A stretch of 64,000 nt of DNA, taken from the NCBI GenBank assembly GCA_025526915.1, contig JAHLKH010000048.1, positions 62,001-126,000 on the forward strand, in the 5' to 3' direction. Below the pieces are notes generated by a model. The model was not told where the DNA came from, ran no database searches, and was given only the letters and a program-made list of their open reading frames with translations. This document shows, one piece after another, positions 46,001 to 55,882 of the stretch. This DNA is from Entophlyctis helioformis. Taxonomy: Eukaryota > Chytridiomycota > Chytridiomycetes > Chytridiales > Chytriomycetaceae. The translations under genes and the position numbers were made by a program. Position 1 is the first letter of the stretch. Each line of letters begins with the position of its first letter.

Positions 46001-47047
46001 CTGTCAGCGAGCTGGAGCAGGAGAAAGCGCGAACGGTTCCACCAAAAGGTACAAGATGCTTCGACAGGGTCTGGATGGTTGCTGTTGCGCTGCAGTAGTG
46101 ACTAAGAACATTCCCTGGATACGAATAGTGTTTGCATCTGCCACTGCATCGTCGTTGTTCGCCATGGAAGTGGAGGTGATGGGCGAAAAGATTGCGGTGA
46201 ACTTGCTGACGTATCTTATCGAGAAGAGTCTTCCAGGTATGCTGCCAGGCTGGATTGCGTCCTTGTTGTGTGTGTATCGTATTGACGAGTCATCTTCGCA
46301 CAATGGCTGCTTGTCTGCGATAGGAGAAACCTTGGCTGATCGCGGTGCGCAGCCAGTTTCGCTGCTCAAGCTATTGCAGGATCGCTGTAAGCCTGCTTGA
46401 CTGACGCACATGGCTTGACACCCGGCACTCTAACAACATGGTCGATTGAAAACAGCCGCAGGTGGTGATGCGATCCTTGGCAAGACGCTTGGTCTTATCC
46501 AGACACTTGGCAACCGTCTCGTGCAGGCGTCGACTCGTCGCAAGAACATCCAGATGAAAATTGCCGACATCTCGCAAGTGCCAGTGGACGAGATCAACGA
46601 GGTGGGGGGTCACTCCATGTGGCACGGTGCCTCGTAAAGGACGTCACTAACCCTGCCAATTCGCGAGTTTAGATTGCCAGATCCTTCAACCGGTCTGCCT
46701 TTGAGGAGCTCTCTCCGTCGCAGCGCAGAACGGTCGCAGGTCGCGATCTGTGCGACGCAGACAGTCTCGTTGCCAAGGAAATCCAGCGACTTCAAGGTAA
46801 GGCTGACACTCCACACTGATGCTCGCGCATGTTTAGCCGAGTGCACCATACTCATCGAGTGTCCGCCTGTTGTGGTGCAGCCTTGGTTGAGATGGCTGCG
46901 TTCCTGTTCCTGCAACTGGCTCGTGGCTTGCCTCGCGAGAAGAAGGCTGCCGCTATCATGGAACTTGAGCAGCTGGCAGTTGGCGGCGCTGACCGAGACG
47001 GCGAGTTTATTAAGCTGTGCGTCAGGAGCCTCCTTCAGATCGAGTGA
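39769..47047 (+). CDS. NUP205: Nuclear pore inner-ring scaffold NUP205/NUP192
   Basis: Large alpha-solenoid nucleoporin of the inner pore ring. The N-terminal exon 39769-39985 (MVPSQPEQPLDWEADVFRAL) joins in phase 1 to a 4944-nt exon (40210-45153), followed by about eight short exons to the stop at 47047; the product is about 2,100 residues. Conserved stretches near the start are NQANKAFCQ-like (VHQANKAFCQAVGQVADVLD), VSDVEASVLIYYAEREYLLN and EAMLVQYHL; near the end ETLADRGAQPVSLLKLLQD and FLQLARGLPREKK. The fold and size fit Nup192/Nup205 rather than Nup188. The ATG choice is supported by the lack of similarity upstream. Intron 1 has a (ctgt)n microsatellite. The stop lies 16 nt before the VPS18 start. 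Confidence 0.88.
40050..40142 (+). repeat. (CTGT)n microsatellite and CTGCC variants in NUP205 intron 1
   Basis: About eight consecutive ctgt units, then imperfect ctgc/ctgt copies, filling much of the 224-nt intron and pyrimidine-rich in the sense direction. Confidence 0.85.
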
Positions 47048-47063
47048 TTCGAGGTCGTTTGGA

Positions 47064-50000
47064 ATGAACCTTCGCCTTCACCTCGAAATGTCCTTGCTCG
47101 ACCACGTTGAGGATCCGTCCTATGCTGGCCAGATGGCGCAGGGCGGCGGGACATATGCGCCAGCAACTTCGTCTCTGCTGGTGAGGGCCGGCCGAACAGA
47201 GCAGCTGGCCGTGCCATGACTGACATGGGCGGGGAATGGTGCTGTGCCTAGGAACTCTCCGACCCTGGTGCAGGCGGTTGGTTTGGACAAGCCCGCGACG
47301 ATGACGGCGAGCCTCGCATCTTTGCCCTGGACAGGGTCCAGTTCTCGTTTCCGGACGAGCTACTTGCCGTCGCTGTTTCCAATAACATGCTCTGTGTTGC
47401 TCTGCGCACACACACTCCGCCAAAGGAGCTGGCAAAGCTGCGTCTGCTGCGTATCGACCTGGACAAGCCAGATGCAGTTGAAGGTGTGTGCTTGCCTGTG
47501 TTTCAGCCACCAAACATGCCGACGGCTTGGATGGATCTGACAGATGATGCCACAACAGACATTGTGTTCACCAGCAAGCAGCGGGCCGACAGCATCCAAC
47601 GCATCTTCTACAGCCCGAGTGCACACCATCTCCTGATCTCTTGTCAGTCGGGAGAGAACTACTACCTGCACGCACGATGGACCAAGCCGCGCCTGCTTTC
47701 AAAGATCAAGGTTGGGCTCGGCAGCATGTGCTGGATACGGTCAGCCGTTGCCAAGAACACAAACTCATACATCATGCTGTTGAACAGGGCGTGCGACTTC
47801 GGTCTGTTGCCTGGGGGCCGGAAGATGGAGCCGACACAACGGGCCCGCTTCTTTTGGGATCGTCGCAGGGCCACGTCTTTGAAACGGAGCTGCTGCCTAT
47901 TGACAACTTCTTCCAAAAAGAGGAGCGCTACTTTAGCCAGGTGTTCTCGCTGCACCACGACGCTCCGGTGATTGGCCTCCACTACGCGCCTGTTTCATCT
48001 GGACGCAACCGATACGCAGTGATCATGACGACTCCAACACGTATCTACCAAATGGTTGGCGATGTCAAGCCAACGGACACGGCTTTCTTTGCTACCCTCT
48101 TTGGGCGCTACGATGGCAATGCGGGTATGTTCTGTTCATTTCTATCAAGGCGATGACCACTGCGTGCTGTAGCAACTAATCCAGCGGCGATTGGAATGCA
48201 TGGATGGACGAGTAGAGTTCCAAGAGGTTCCAAGCAGTGTTGCTCGGCCTGCCATGCGAGTATTGCAATCGCAAGACGCCAATGGACATCCCAACACCTT
48301 GTTTGGATGGCTGACGGGTATGTCATACCACTTTCGGCCTGTGCAAGATTTTTACAATGGTATGCACCTGTTAACATGGCACTCTTGGTCGATTGATTGC
48401 CCCCCGGTCAACCAACCGCCGGTAGGGCCTGGACTGTTCTTTGGAAAAGTGACGCTCAATGGAAAATCCTTTGGCGACTCGCTTGTGGACAGCCCGCAGA
48501 TCCTTCCGTAAGCATAAATGTTTGCATGCCATATGCTGGAATGAAAGAAGAGAGCTGCTAACGATAAGACAATACAACAGATACGCGACTCCCAGCAACG
48601 ATGCGCAGATTGACTACCCGGCCTCCATCGTTTCGTTTGTTCTCACAGACTATCACTTTGTCGTCGTCCTCAACGGTGAAATGGTTGTCATTTCAACCAT
48701 CAGCCACCAGATTGTCTGGCATGAGCCGTTTATGCTTGTAAGTGGGCCTTGGAATCATCCATTACATCACATTAGTGCTCACAATTGGAACCACTTGCAG
48801 TCTCCAAACGAGACAATCATTGGTATGGCAGCAGATCCGATCCGCAAGACGTACTGGGCATACACAAACATGAACCTCTACGAAGTGATTATTACGGATG
48901 AGGATCGCGACATTTGGAAAGTTTATCTGGACAAGAGGCAATTCGATCAAGCCACTGCATATGCCAAAGTAAGCATGCATGTACTTTTGGTGCTGGATGT
49001 CCACGTGGCCAGACTGCAACTTGATGGCTCACCCATTACTGTTGTCCGGGCAGACGGATGTGCAACGCAAGCTTATCTTTGAGAAGCAGGCAGACGCCTG
49101 TTTTGCACAAAAGCAGTTCGCTCGTGCTGCAGAGTTGTACGCGTTGACAGACGTTTCGTTTGAGGAGATTTGCCTGCGCTTCATTGGTCTCAGCGACGAA
49201 GCTGCATTGACAGTCTACCTACGAAAGAAACTCTCGAGCTTCAAGAAGCAGGATCTCACACAGACGACTCTGATTGGGACTTGGCTCATGGAGCTGCTTG
49301 CGAGCAAGCTGTGCGCAGCCGAACAACAGCACGATGCGCTGCGAAACCAAGCGCAGATGAATGGAGGCGACGCTGTCTCTGACGCCAAGTTGCGTGATGC
49401 CAAACAGCAGTATACGGTCCTCACCTCGGAGCTGCGCACGCTTCTGAAAGACTACAAGGTGAGACGGCTTGTGCTGTTCGTTCGATGGTACATCAAAGCA
49501 GTACTTACTATGAGCCGCTGCTATCTCAGGATCGACTTCACCATCCAACAGTGTACAGTCTACTGGGCTCGCATGGACGTTCTGCAGAAGTCGTGTATTT
49601 TGCAGAGCTTATCGGCGACTGGGAGAAACTCGTCACGTTTTACACTGAGCGTCGCGAATGGCACAAGGCGCTTGATATCGTCAGCCGCCAGGTTAGCCGA
49701 CGTACGCATGTTGTGCTGAATCCGAACAACACCTTGATCTGATGCATGGCAAACGCATCATGTTAAAGGACTCGGTCGATTTTTACTACAAGCATTCCGC
49801 AACGTTGATTCAGCACATTCCGCGCGAAGTCATTGGACTTTGGATCAAGGTTCCAAGTCTCAACCCGCGATTCCTCATGCCGTCAATCTTGAATGTGCAC
49901 AATGATGTTTCCACAGGAATGCCGCACGTGAGTGAGCTTGGCGAACGTGTTACTAACTCGCAACAGGCTGACAGTCTCCAATCTTGCAGGCGAGTCTGGT

Positions 50001-51324
50001 CAACTACCTTGAGCATTTGGTTGCGTCAGGAAACCGTGATCGAGTTGTGCACAACTACCTTTTCCGTTTGTATGCGTCTCAATCTACCCATAACGACGAA
50101 GCACCAGTGCTCGCATTCCTCAACACCCAGGTATGTTATCAGTAGCCTTTTCAACGCGATCCAGCTGCCGCTACACTCAAGCTCAACTTCTTGCTTGCTG
50201 TCGATAGCGTGAATCGCCAGCATTTGATCTGCCCTACGCAGTCAGGGTCTGTATTGAACGCCGCTTGGTTCAAAGCAGCGTGCAGCTGTATGCGCTCATG
50301 GGCCTGTACGACGAGGCCATTCATCTAGCGCTGGATGTAAGTCTCCTACCCTCCGCTATTGAAAGCACACACCAAGCAACGCAACTCATGCAACAGTCGT
50401 CTGAAAAAGCGGAACGATCTTGAGCTGGCTAGAATCATCGCCGAGAAACCAGACGACCATGAAGACACGCGCAAGAGGCTTTGGCTTCGGATTGCTCAGC
50501 ACGTTATCCGCAACGCCAGTGATGTCAAGAGGTACAGCATCCCGCCAGTCCTGTAATGACAAATTGTAGCTGAGTGAACTCTGCTCTCTGGCAGTGCCCT
50601 GGACTATCTCAAAGTTGGGAACCTCAAGATCGAAGAGATTCTGCCGTTCTTTCCCGACTTTGTCTTTATTGACGACTTCAAGGATGAGCTGTGCAGCGCG
50701 CTCGAAGACTACAACGAGTACATTCATCTGCTCAAGTCTGATCTGGACGAAACCACCAAGGCCTCTGAGAGCATCCGTCTTGATATCCGAGAGCTGAAGA
50801 ACAGGTGATCAGTAAAACGTTGGGCACGTCGAATGTTGTCACGCCTTAACTAACTTCTTGCAAACGCTAGATACATCATCGTACCAGTGGCCGAAAAGTG
50901 CCACCATTGCGATCGACCGCTCTTGACTCGGCAGTTCTATGCATTCCCGTGCCACCACACATTCCATGCCGACTGTCTTATGGACTCGGTGAGTGGTCAT
51001 GATACCGCATCTGTTTGTCTGTGTGGTACTGATGGCTGCCATCAGATTGTTCGTGATTCGATTCGTGGAAAGAAAGTTCTGATGCTTCGTTCGGAGCTGG
51101 AAAAGGACTCCAAGGACCAGTTGTCAACTCTTCTTCCTGCGGCAAAATTGCGACTCAAGGTGAGAATGACCGAGGTTGCTGAACACGTTAATCGTGCAAC
51201 CTGCTGACTTTATTGTGCACAGGATGAACTCGATGATCTTGTTTCCCAAGAGTGCGTTCTCTGTGGTGAAGCGATGATCAAAAGCATTGACACTCCTTTC
51301 ATGGCTGCTGGCGAGACGCTATGA
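47064..51324 (+). CDS. VPS18: HOPS/CORVET tethering subunit VPS18
   Basis: Core subunit of the vacuolar/endosomal tethering complexes. Multi-exon gene of ~14 exons encoding about 1,000 residues. The N-terminal part is a Pep3/Vps18-type beta-propeller (DRVQFSFPDELLAVAV, LLISCQSGENYYLHARW, GPLLLGSSQGHVFETELL, VIGLHYAP). A clathrin-heavy-chain-repeat solenoid follows (LDKRQFDQATAYAK, FARAAELYALTDVSFEEICL, LAFLNTQ, VQLYALMGLYDEAIHLALD, RLWLRIAQHV). The C-terminus is a RING-H2 with CHHCDRPL, FPCHHTFHADC and CVLCGEAM, the signature that sets VPS18 apart from other tether subunits. The start ATG is 16 nt after the NUP205 stop, so its promoter must lie in the NUP205 3' end. Its own stop is 15 nt from the stop of the convergent channel gene. 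Confidence 0.92.
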
Positions 51325-51339
51325 TATTGCTCCCTGCGC

Positions 51340-52875
51340 TCAAAGCTCTTGCTTGGAAAGTAGCCGCTTATCCACTTCAACAGCATTCCCGATTAGCACA
51401 CATTCAATGAAACTGCCGACAATTCGCTTCTTACCATACTCCGCAAGTGCGTGCGCCATAGCAAAATGGCTTTGCTGACAACGGAACATTGTGTTTTCAT
51501 GATAGTGCAGCGTGACAACGAACGTCTCAAGCCATGTGAGGTTCAAGGACAAATGGCGAGTTGGGATGATTTCGTCATGGCGAAGAGCTCCGACCATATC
51601 CTTGACGATGTCTTGAAAGTCAGAGTCGCGCTTCGTTTTCTGTTTATGGAAAGTGTTAGTATTCTTTCGTGCAACACTCTCTCATTCCATTACCTGTGCC
51701 ACAAGTTGGAACATGTCACGACGCTGTTTTCGCAGAAACAGCTCTCGCTTGGCTATCTTGGCTTCTCGTCGTTGCTGAGCTTGCCGTTGTCGTTCGGCTC
51801 TTGCCGCTTCGTCAACATTCTGTTTAACAGAGTATGAATGGTTAGCGCAAACCTGATATGATTCCACAATTGACTTGGAACGCACGCACCTGGCAAATGA
51901 CTCCAATGAACAAGTTTGCAATGATAAAGTTGCCTACGAAAATGTATGCAATGGTGACCAACTCCGAGGCGACATAACCGTCTCGCACAAGGTTGTCTTG
52001 ATATGTTGTCCATCCATCGGCACAGACGTAGATCCACAATGTGAGAAATGCCTCGGGGAGCTCCCAGTTGTGCTTTGAGTAGCCTTCGTACGACGACGTC
52101 CCAAACAGGAAATGCCCTATGATGCCAGCTACGAAGATGAAGAGGCTTAAAAGGATCATAATGTCGACGACGTTGGTTCTGAGAGTTCCGAGGAGCGCGT
52201 CAACGACAACCTGGAGGCCGCGAATAAAGGGAATGATTCGGAAAATTCGAATGATTCGCAATGCTGCCAATTACAGCATACATCAACCGTTAGATTCGAT
52301 GAACACTTGGCCTTATACAGCTGCCACATCATGCCTGGGCTAACCTCTCAGCAGACGCAGGGCTGTATCATTGACGTATGTCGGAAGGGTCAATGTCACA
52401 ACCCAGTGGACCAGGTAGATGATGACGCACGTTAGATCGACCATGTTGTAGACGTTGCGCCAGAACCTGTATCTGTCGCAATAGATGCGTGCCACAATGT
52501 CGACCACGTAGATGCTCATGAACACAATTGACAGCACAGACATGACTTGGAACTGGCTGGTTGATGCGTTGCTCTCTGATGCTGCAAGTAGGTCTGCTTC
52601 GAATGCTATCCTTGCCACGTCGACACAAACGATGCAGAACATGGCAAGCTCGTATTTGGACGACTGTCACCAGAGCGTGTCAGGACAGTTGTTGTCTCAT
52701 TTGACAAGCCAGATGAAGCATCCATCCAACCTTGAGCAATGTCCTCAAATACGACGAGAATGTTAATGGATGGTGGGGCTGTGTATGCAATGCTGTTTGG
52801 CCATGGTAACTGTGTTGTCAAGTCGTACTGTCTTGAAAGCATCTCCAACCACCTGTTACCTTTCTCTCGAGCCAT
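51340..52875 (-). CDS. Single-domain six-TM voltage-gated cation channel, CatSper-like
   Basis: One-domain channel, as in CatSper subunits. S1 begins SSKYELAMFCIVCVDVARIA; S2 is MSVLSIVFMSIYVVDIVARIY; S4 has regularly spaced arginines (LRALRIIRIFRIIPFIRG, created across an intron). The pore region reads FLTLWIYVCADGWTTYQDNL, an acidic (Asp) filter as in Ca-permeable CatSper or Cav pores. S6 is TIAYIFVGNFIIANLFIGVI, followed by a coiled, basic/acidic tail (AERQRQAQQRREAKIAKRE). The last exon ends ALAEYGKKRIVGSFIECV ... LSKQEL. The first exon (52875, MAREKGNRWLEMLSRQ) is tentative; a donor GTATTT keeps phase 0 to S1. Chytrids are known to carry CatSper homologues, so zoospore motility is a plausible role. 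The CatSper subtype is not assigned. Confidence 0.75.
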
Positions 52876-53570
52876 GTTTCTTTCAGATTTTTGGGAAAGC
52901 TGAGGCCGGGAGACCGAGAGACATTAAAGAGACAGTGAGACAGCTTGACCGAGAGACAGCAAGACAGTGAGACCGGGACAAAGAGAGAGTGAGAGACAGA
53001 CGAGCATGGTCAGTATTCCTGCTCGAAGGCACAGGGAATTGCTTATTGACTGCGGCACAGACGAGAGGAGGAAGATCCGTCAAGAGACAATGTCTGCAAC
53101 AGGCAATGAATAGATACGTATTGGAGCACTCGTGATATGCAGACACTTTGTGATGCGAGTCCAGCAACGGCAGTGGTGCAGGCAGCAGCGCCTGCTGTCT
53201 CACAGTCGGAAGCGGAACGAAGCGAGCAACAGAAGGCGGAGGTTTACGTCATTCTCGTTTCCGCTCCCGCTCTCATTATCGCTGCCAGCACCACAAACAA
53301 TCGCGGTGTGTCCCGCTCTTGTCGCGCAACCCAAAAGCTTGTTTGACGAGGTTGGACGCAACACATCGCCACGCCTGCTTCTGCTCCTATATCTCCAGCA
53401 TTGTACCCCCTGCAGCTGTACTCACCGTGCATGAACCCAACAGACTGACAACCCCAACGCATTCACATCCGACTCTCTGCTTGCCAACCCCGCTCACTGC
53501 AAGATACAGCCAACCGAGAAGCCACAAAGCAACACCTGTCCATCGAACATCATCCTAACGGCGACACCCA
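52876..53570. other. Divergent intergenic region with GAGACAG repeats
   Basis: Shared 5' region of the channel (minus) and the gene at 53571 (plus). On the plus strand it has imperfect gagacag/gagagac repeats at about 52900-53000. Short open frames show no family pattern and there is no CACGTG site. It could also hide an upstream channel exon. Confidence 0.4.
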
Positions 53571-55467
53571 ATGTTCTACGTTGACACAGTCGTCGTTGGG
53601 CTGTTCGGTTCCCAGATAGCGTTCCTCGTGGCCGTCCTCTACCCGAACGAGCCGTATATCAGCCAACTACAGCGCGAACCTTTGGCCTCACTGGTCACCG
53701 CCGTGGTCTCTGCCTCGTTTATTGTTGCCTTTGTTGTCGTCGACCATGCCCTCGTCTCCTCCCTTATGCAGGTGCGTTGCTCTTGCCCTTCATGCTCTTC
53801 TCCGGCTTGCATTGCATGAACTGCCTGCTGTTGTTGCACCGTCCTGCCCCCCATGGCCCCTCCGCCAAGAAGTCAGCCAGCCAGCACAGCCCTCTTGAAT
53901 CCGCTGTCGGATGCTGCTGTGCCGCCAGCAACCATATGTGGCTGACGCGACAAACCTCCGCCCCAACTCCGCCACAACTCCGCGCAATCAGGACGCACAC
54001 GAGGAGGCTCGTCGAGTGCAGCAAAAAAGACAGCAGGAGCAAGAGAGACAGCAGGAGCAGGAGCAGACAGAGGCTCCGCCCCCAACAGCAAACATGCCCG
54101 CATCCGTGAGTGTTTCTGATTGCGAGCCGTTGATGCATCATTCCACTTGACAACCCGTGCCCATTCGACGCATCACTGACATTGCACTGCTCTCATCCCG
54201 CCGCACTTGCTGTCCGTTCGTCGCTTCTGTTCACAAGACCAATTCACCCCGCCACCCCATCCCCAGCCGCACGATTCCCAGCTGCCCGATCAAGGCCGTC
54301 AAGCACAAGGAATCGAAATGGCTTGGCGGTATCAAGTGCCGTGAGCCGGTCCGCGGCTTGCTTCCACATGCTGATCCCCTTGTGTCGACCTTTGAGATTG
54401 TTTGTGCATATGAGGAGCACACCTTGGTTGAGAAGCACCGGGACAAGACCAAAGAGATCGTCTCTGTGGATGCGAATGCCTTCAAGGCTGTGCTTTGCAA
54501 GGACTTGAAGGTGGAGCGCACCGCGGCTAAGGAGAACCAGAACAAGACGGAAGAGATCATCAATATTGATCCGAATGCCTGCAAGGCCGTGCTTTGCAAG
54601 GATGTGAAGGTGGAGCGCACCGCGGCCAAGGAGAACCAGAACAAGACGGAAGAGATCATCAATATTGATCCGAATGCCTGCAAGGCCGTGCTTTGCAAGG
54701 ACGCGAAGACGAACTGCCAGCTTTATACCGATATGCTGCTCACCAACATCGGACCAGCGCGTGTCCTTCTGCCAGCCAACCAATTCGTTTGGCAACCAAT
54801 GTCTCCTGCACAGACCGACTTAAAACCAAGGAAGCGAGCGAAACTCGAGGGTGGCAAATATGTGCAAGCGGAGTTGGACGATGACTCCGACAGAAGACCC
54901 GCGTCAAGCACACAGACCAACGCTTTGCAAGACGCAAACACGCCCCGCAAGCTTGCCAAGGCTGTCTCGCGAAAAAGGGCAGTCGCGGCCATCAGCCAAG
55001 AAGCACCAGGATGCGAGGCCCGGAACCGGCGCCACACCAGGTATTTGCCAACCCACCGCCAGAGCCCGCCACCAGCCATAGCCGATTGATGATTGGCCTT
55101 GACCGAGCCATTGGACGACAACCCTGCCGCTATTCCTGTCCAACACCAACCTGGCCATGTTAGCGAAGGCTCGCCGTCCTGCTCGGTTTCGCCCGTTGTT
55201 GGCACGGCCCGCAAGCTTGCGAAGGCTTTCTCGCGAAAAAGAGCGCCGAAAGACGCCGGCCAGCCAGTCGCGCCCCTTGAACCACAGGCGACGGAATCTG
55301 GGTCGAGCAGCGATTCACTCTCAGGAATCGATCAGCTTGCAGCCATTGCTGCTGCTGAGCTTGGCAACGCTTCTGCTGGTGGCAATGCGGTGATTGGGTC
55401 TCCACCTCGTGACGACGATGATTTGTATGAGGTGGACTATGGATATTCGGATGACGATTATGCTTGA
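53571..55467 (+). CDS. Unassigned membrane-anchored protein with 33-residue tandem repeats (tentative structure)
   Basis: I do not recognise the family. Exon 1 (53571-53771) codes for two membrane segments (VVVGLFGSQIAFLVAVLY and SLVTAVVSASFIVAFVVVDH). Exon 2 (53929-54105) is a Gln/Glu/Arg coil (QQKRQQEQERQQEQEQTEA). Exon 3 (54238-55040, AAG acceptor) contains three 99-bp repeats, 54442-54540, 54541-54639 and 54640-54732, each encoding about NKTEEIINIDPNACKAVLC plus a KVERTAAKENQ tail; the last copy is degenerate. The rest is basic and Ser rich, ending in acidic DDDDLYEVDYGYSDDDYA. The motif RKLAKAxSRKRA occurs twice (54947, 55210). The junction near 55041-55093 is not resolved, so the last part may be a separate frame. 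Confidence 0.45.
54442..54732 (+). repeat. Three tandem 99-bp coding repeats
   Basis: Copies start at 54442, 54541 and 54640, exactly 99 bp apart. Copies 2 and 3 are nearly identical over their first ~65 bp; copy 1 has diverged (KTKEIVSVDANAFKAVL against KTEEIINIDPNACKAVL). Confidence 0.9.
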
Positions 55468-55882
55468 CTGGTGTGTTTTGGTTGATAGTGTCAGCATACA
55501 CTGTTAGGTTGAGGGCTGAGGTTCGAATGAAGTCTGCCATCGCGCGTCAATCTATGTTGTGGCTTTTCAGGCATTGCATTGCGTTTGCAATACGGTTTCT
55601 TGACCAACATGACCGGTTTGGTGGCCATACTTACGAAAATGACTGGCCCGCGACTTGAACGCGACTGGACGCAGCATGATCTGGTCCATGAGCACATGTG
55701 ACTGAAAGCGGAGATCTCGGCACGATCCTGGATGATGATGCTTGTGTCCAAGTACTCTGGCTGGCTGTATCGTCGCTGTCTGACGAGTGCGTCAAGTAGA
55801 GCGACCGGTGCCCATAGAGCAGATGCCACACTCCAATGTTTATGGCAAGCCATAGCAAAACTAAAGAATCATACATTATCGT
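55468..55882. other. Convergent 3' intergenic region
   Basis: It lies between the repeat-bearing gene and the NOG2 stop. Minus-strand frames of 80-120 codons exist but lack any family signature or clear start context. I see no supported gene. Confidence 0.35.

Noticed and set aside
27193..49930. Further CACGTG hexamers (27198, 36053, 21833, 49924 and others)
   Set aside because: Single occurrences in coding, intronic or 3' regions at roughly the number expected by chance; none forms the 12-bp doublet.
52900..53000. GAGACAG repeats considered as a mobile-element terminal repeat
   Set aside because: No inverted partner, target duplication or transposase-like frame nearby; imperfect simple repeats only.
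54244..54795. Minus-strand repeats IRINIDDLFRLVLVLLGRG
   Set aside because: Simply the complement of the 99-bp coding repeats on the plus strand; no promoter or start context.
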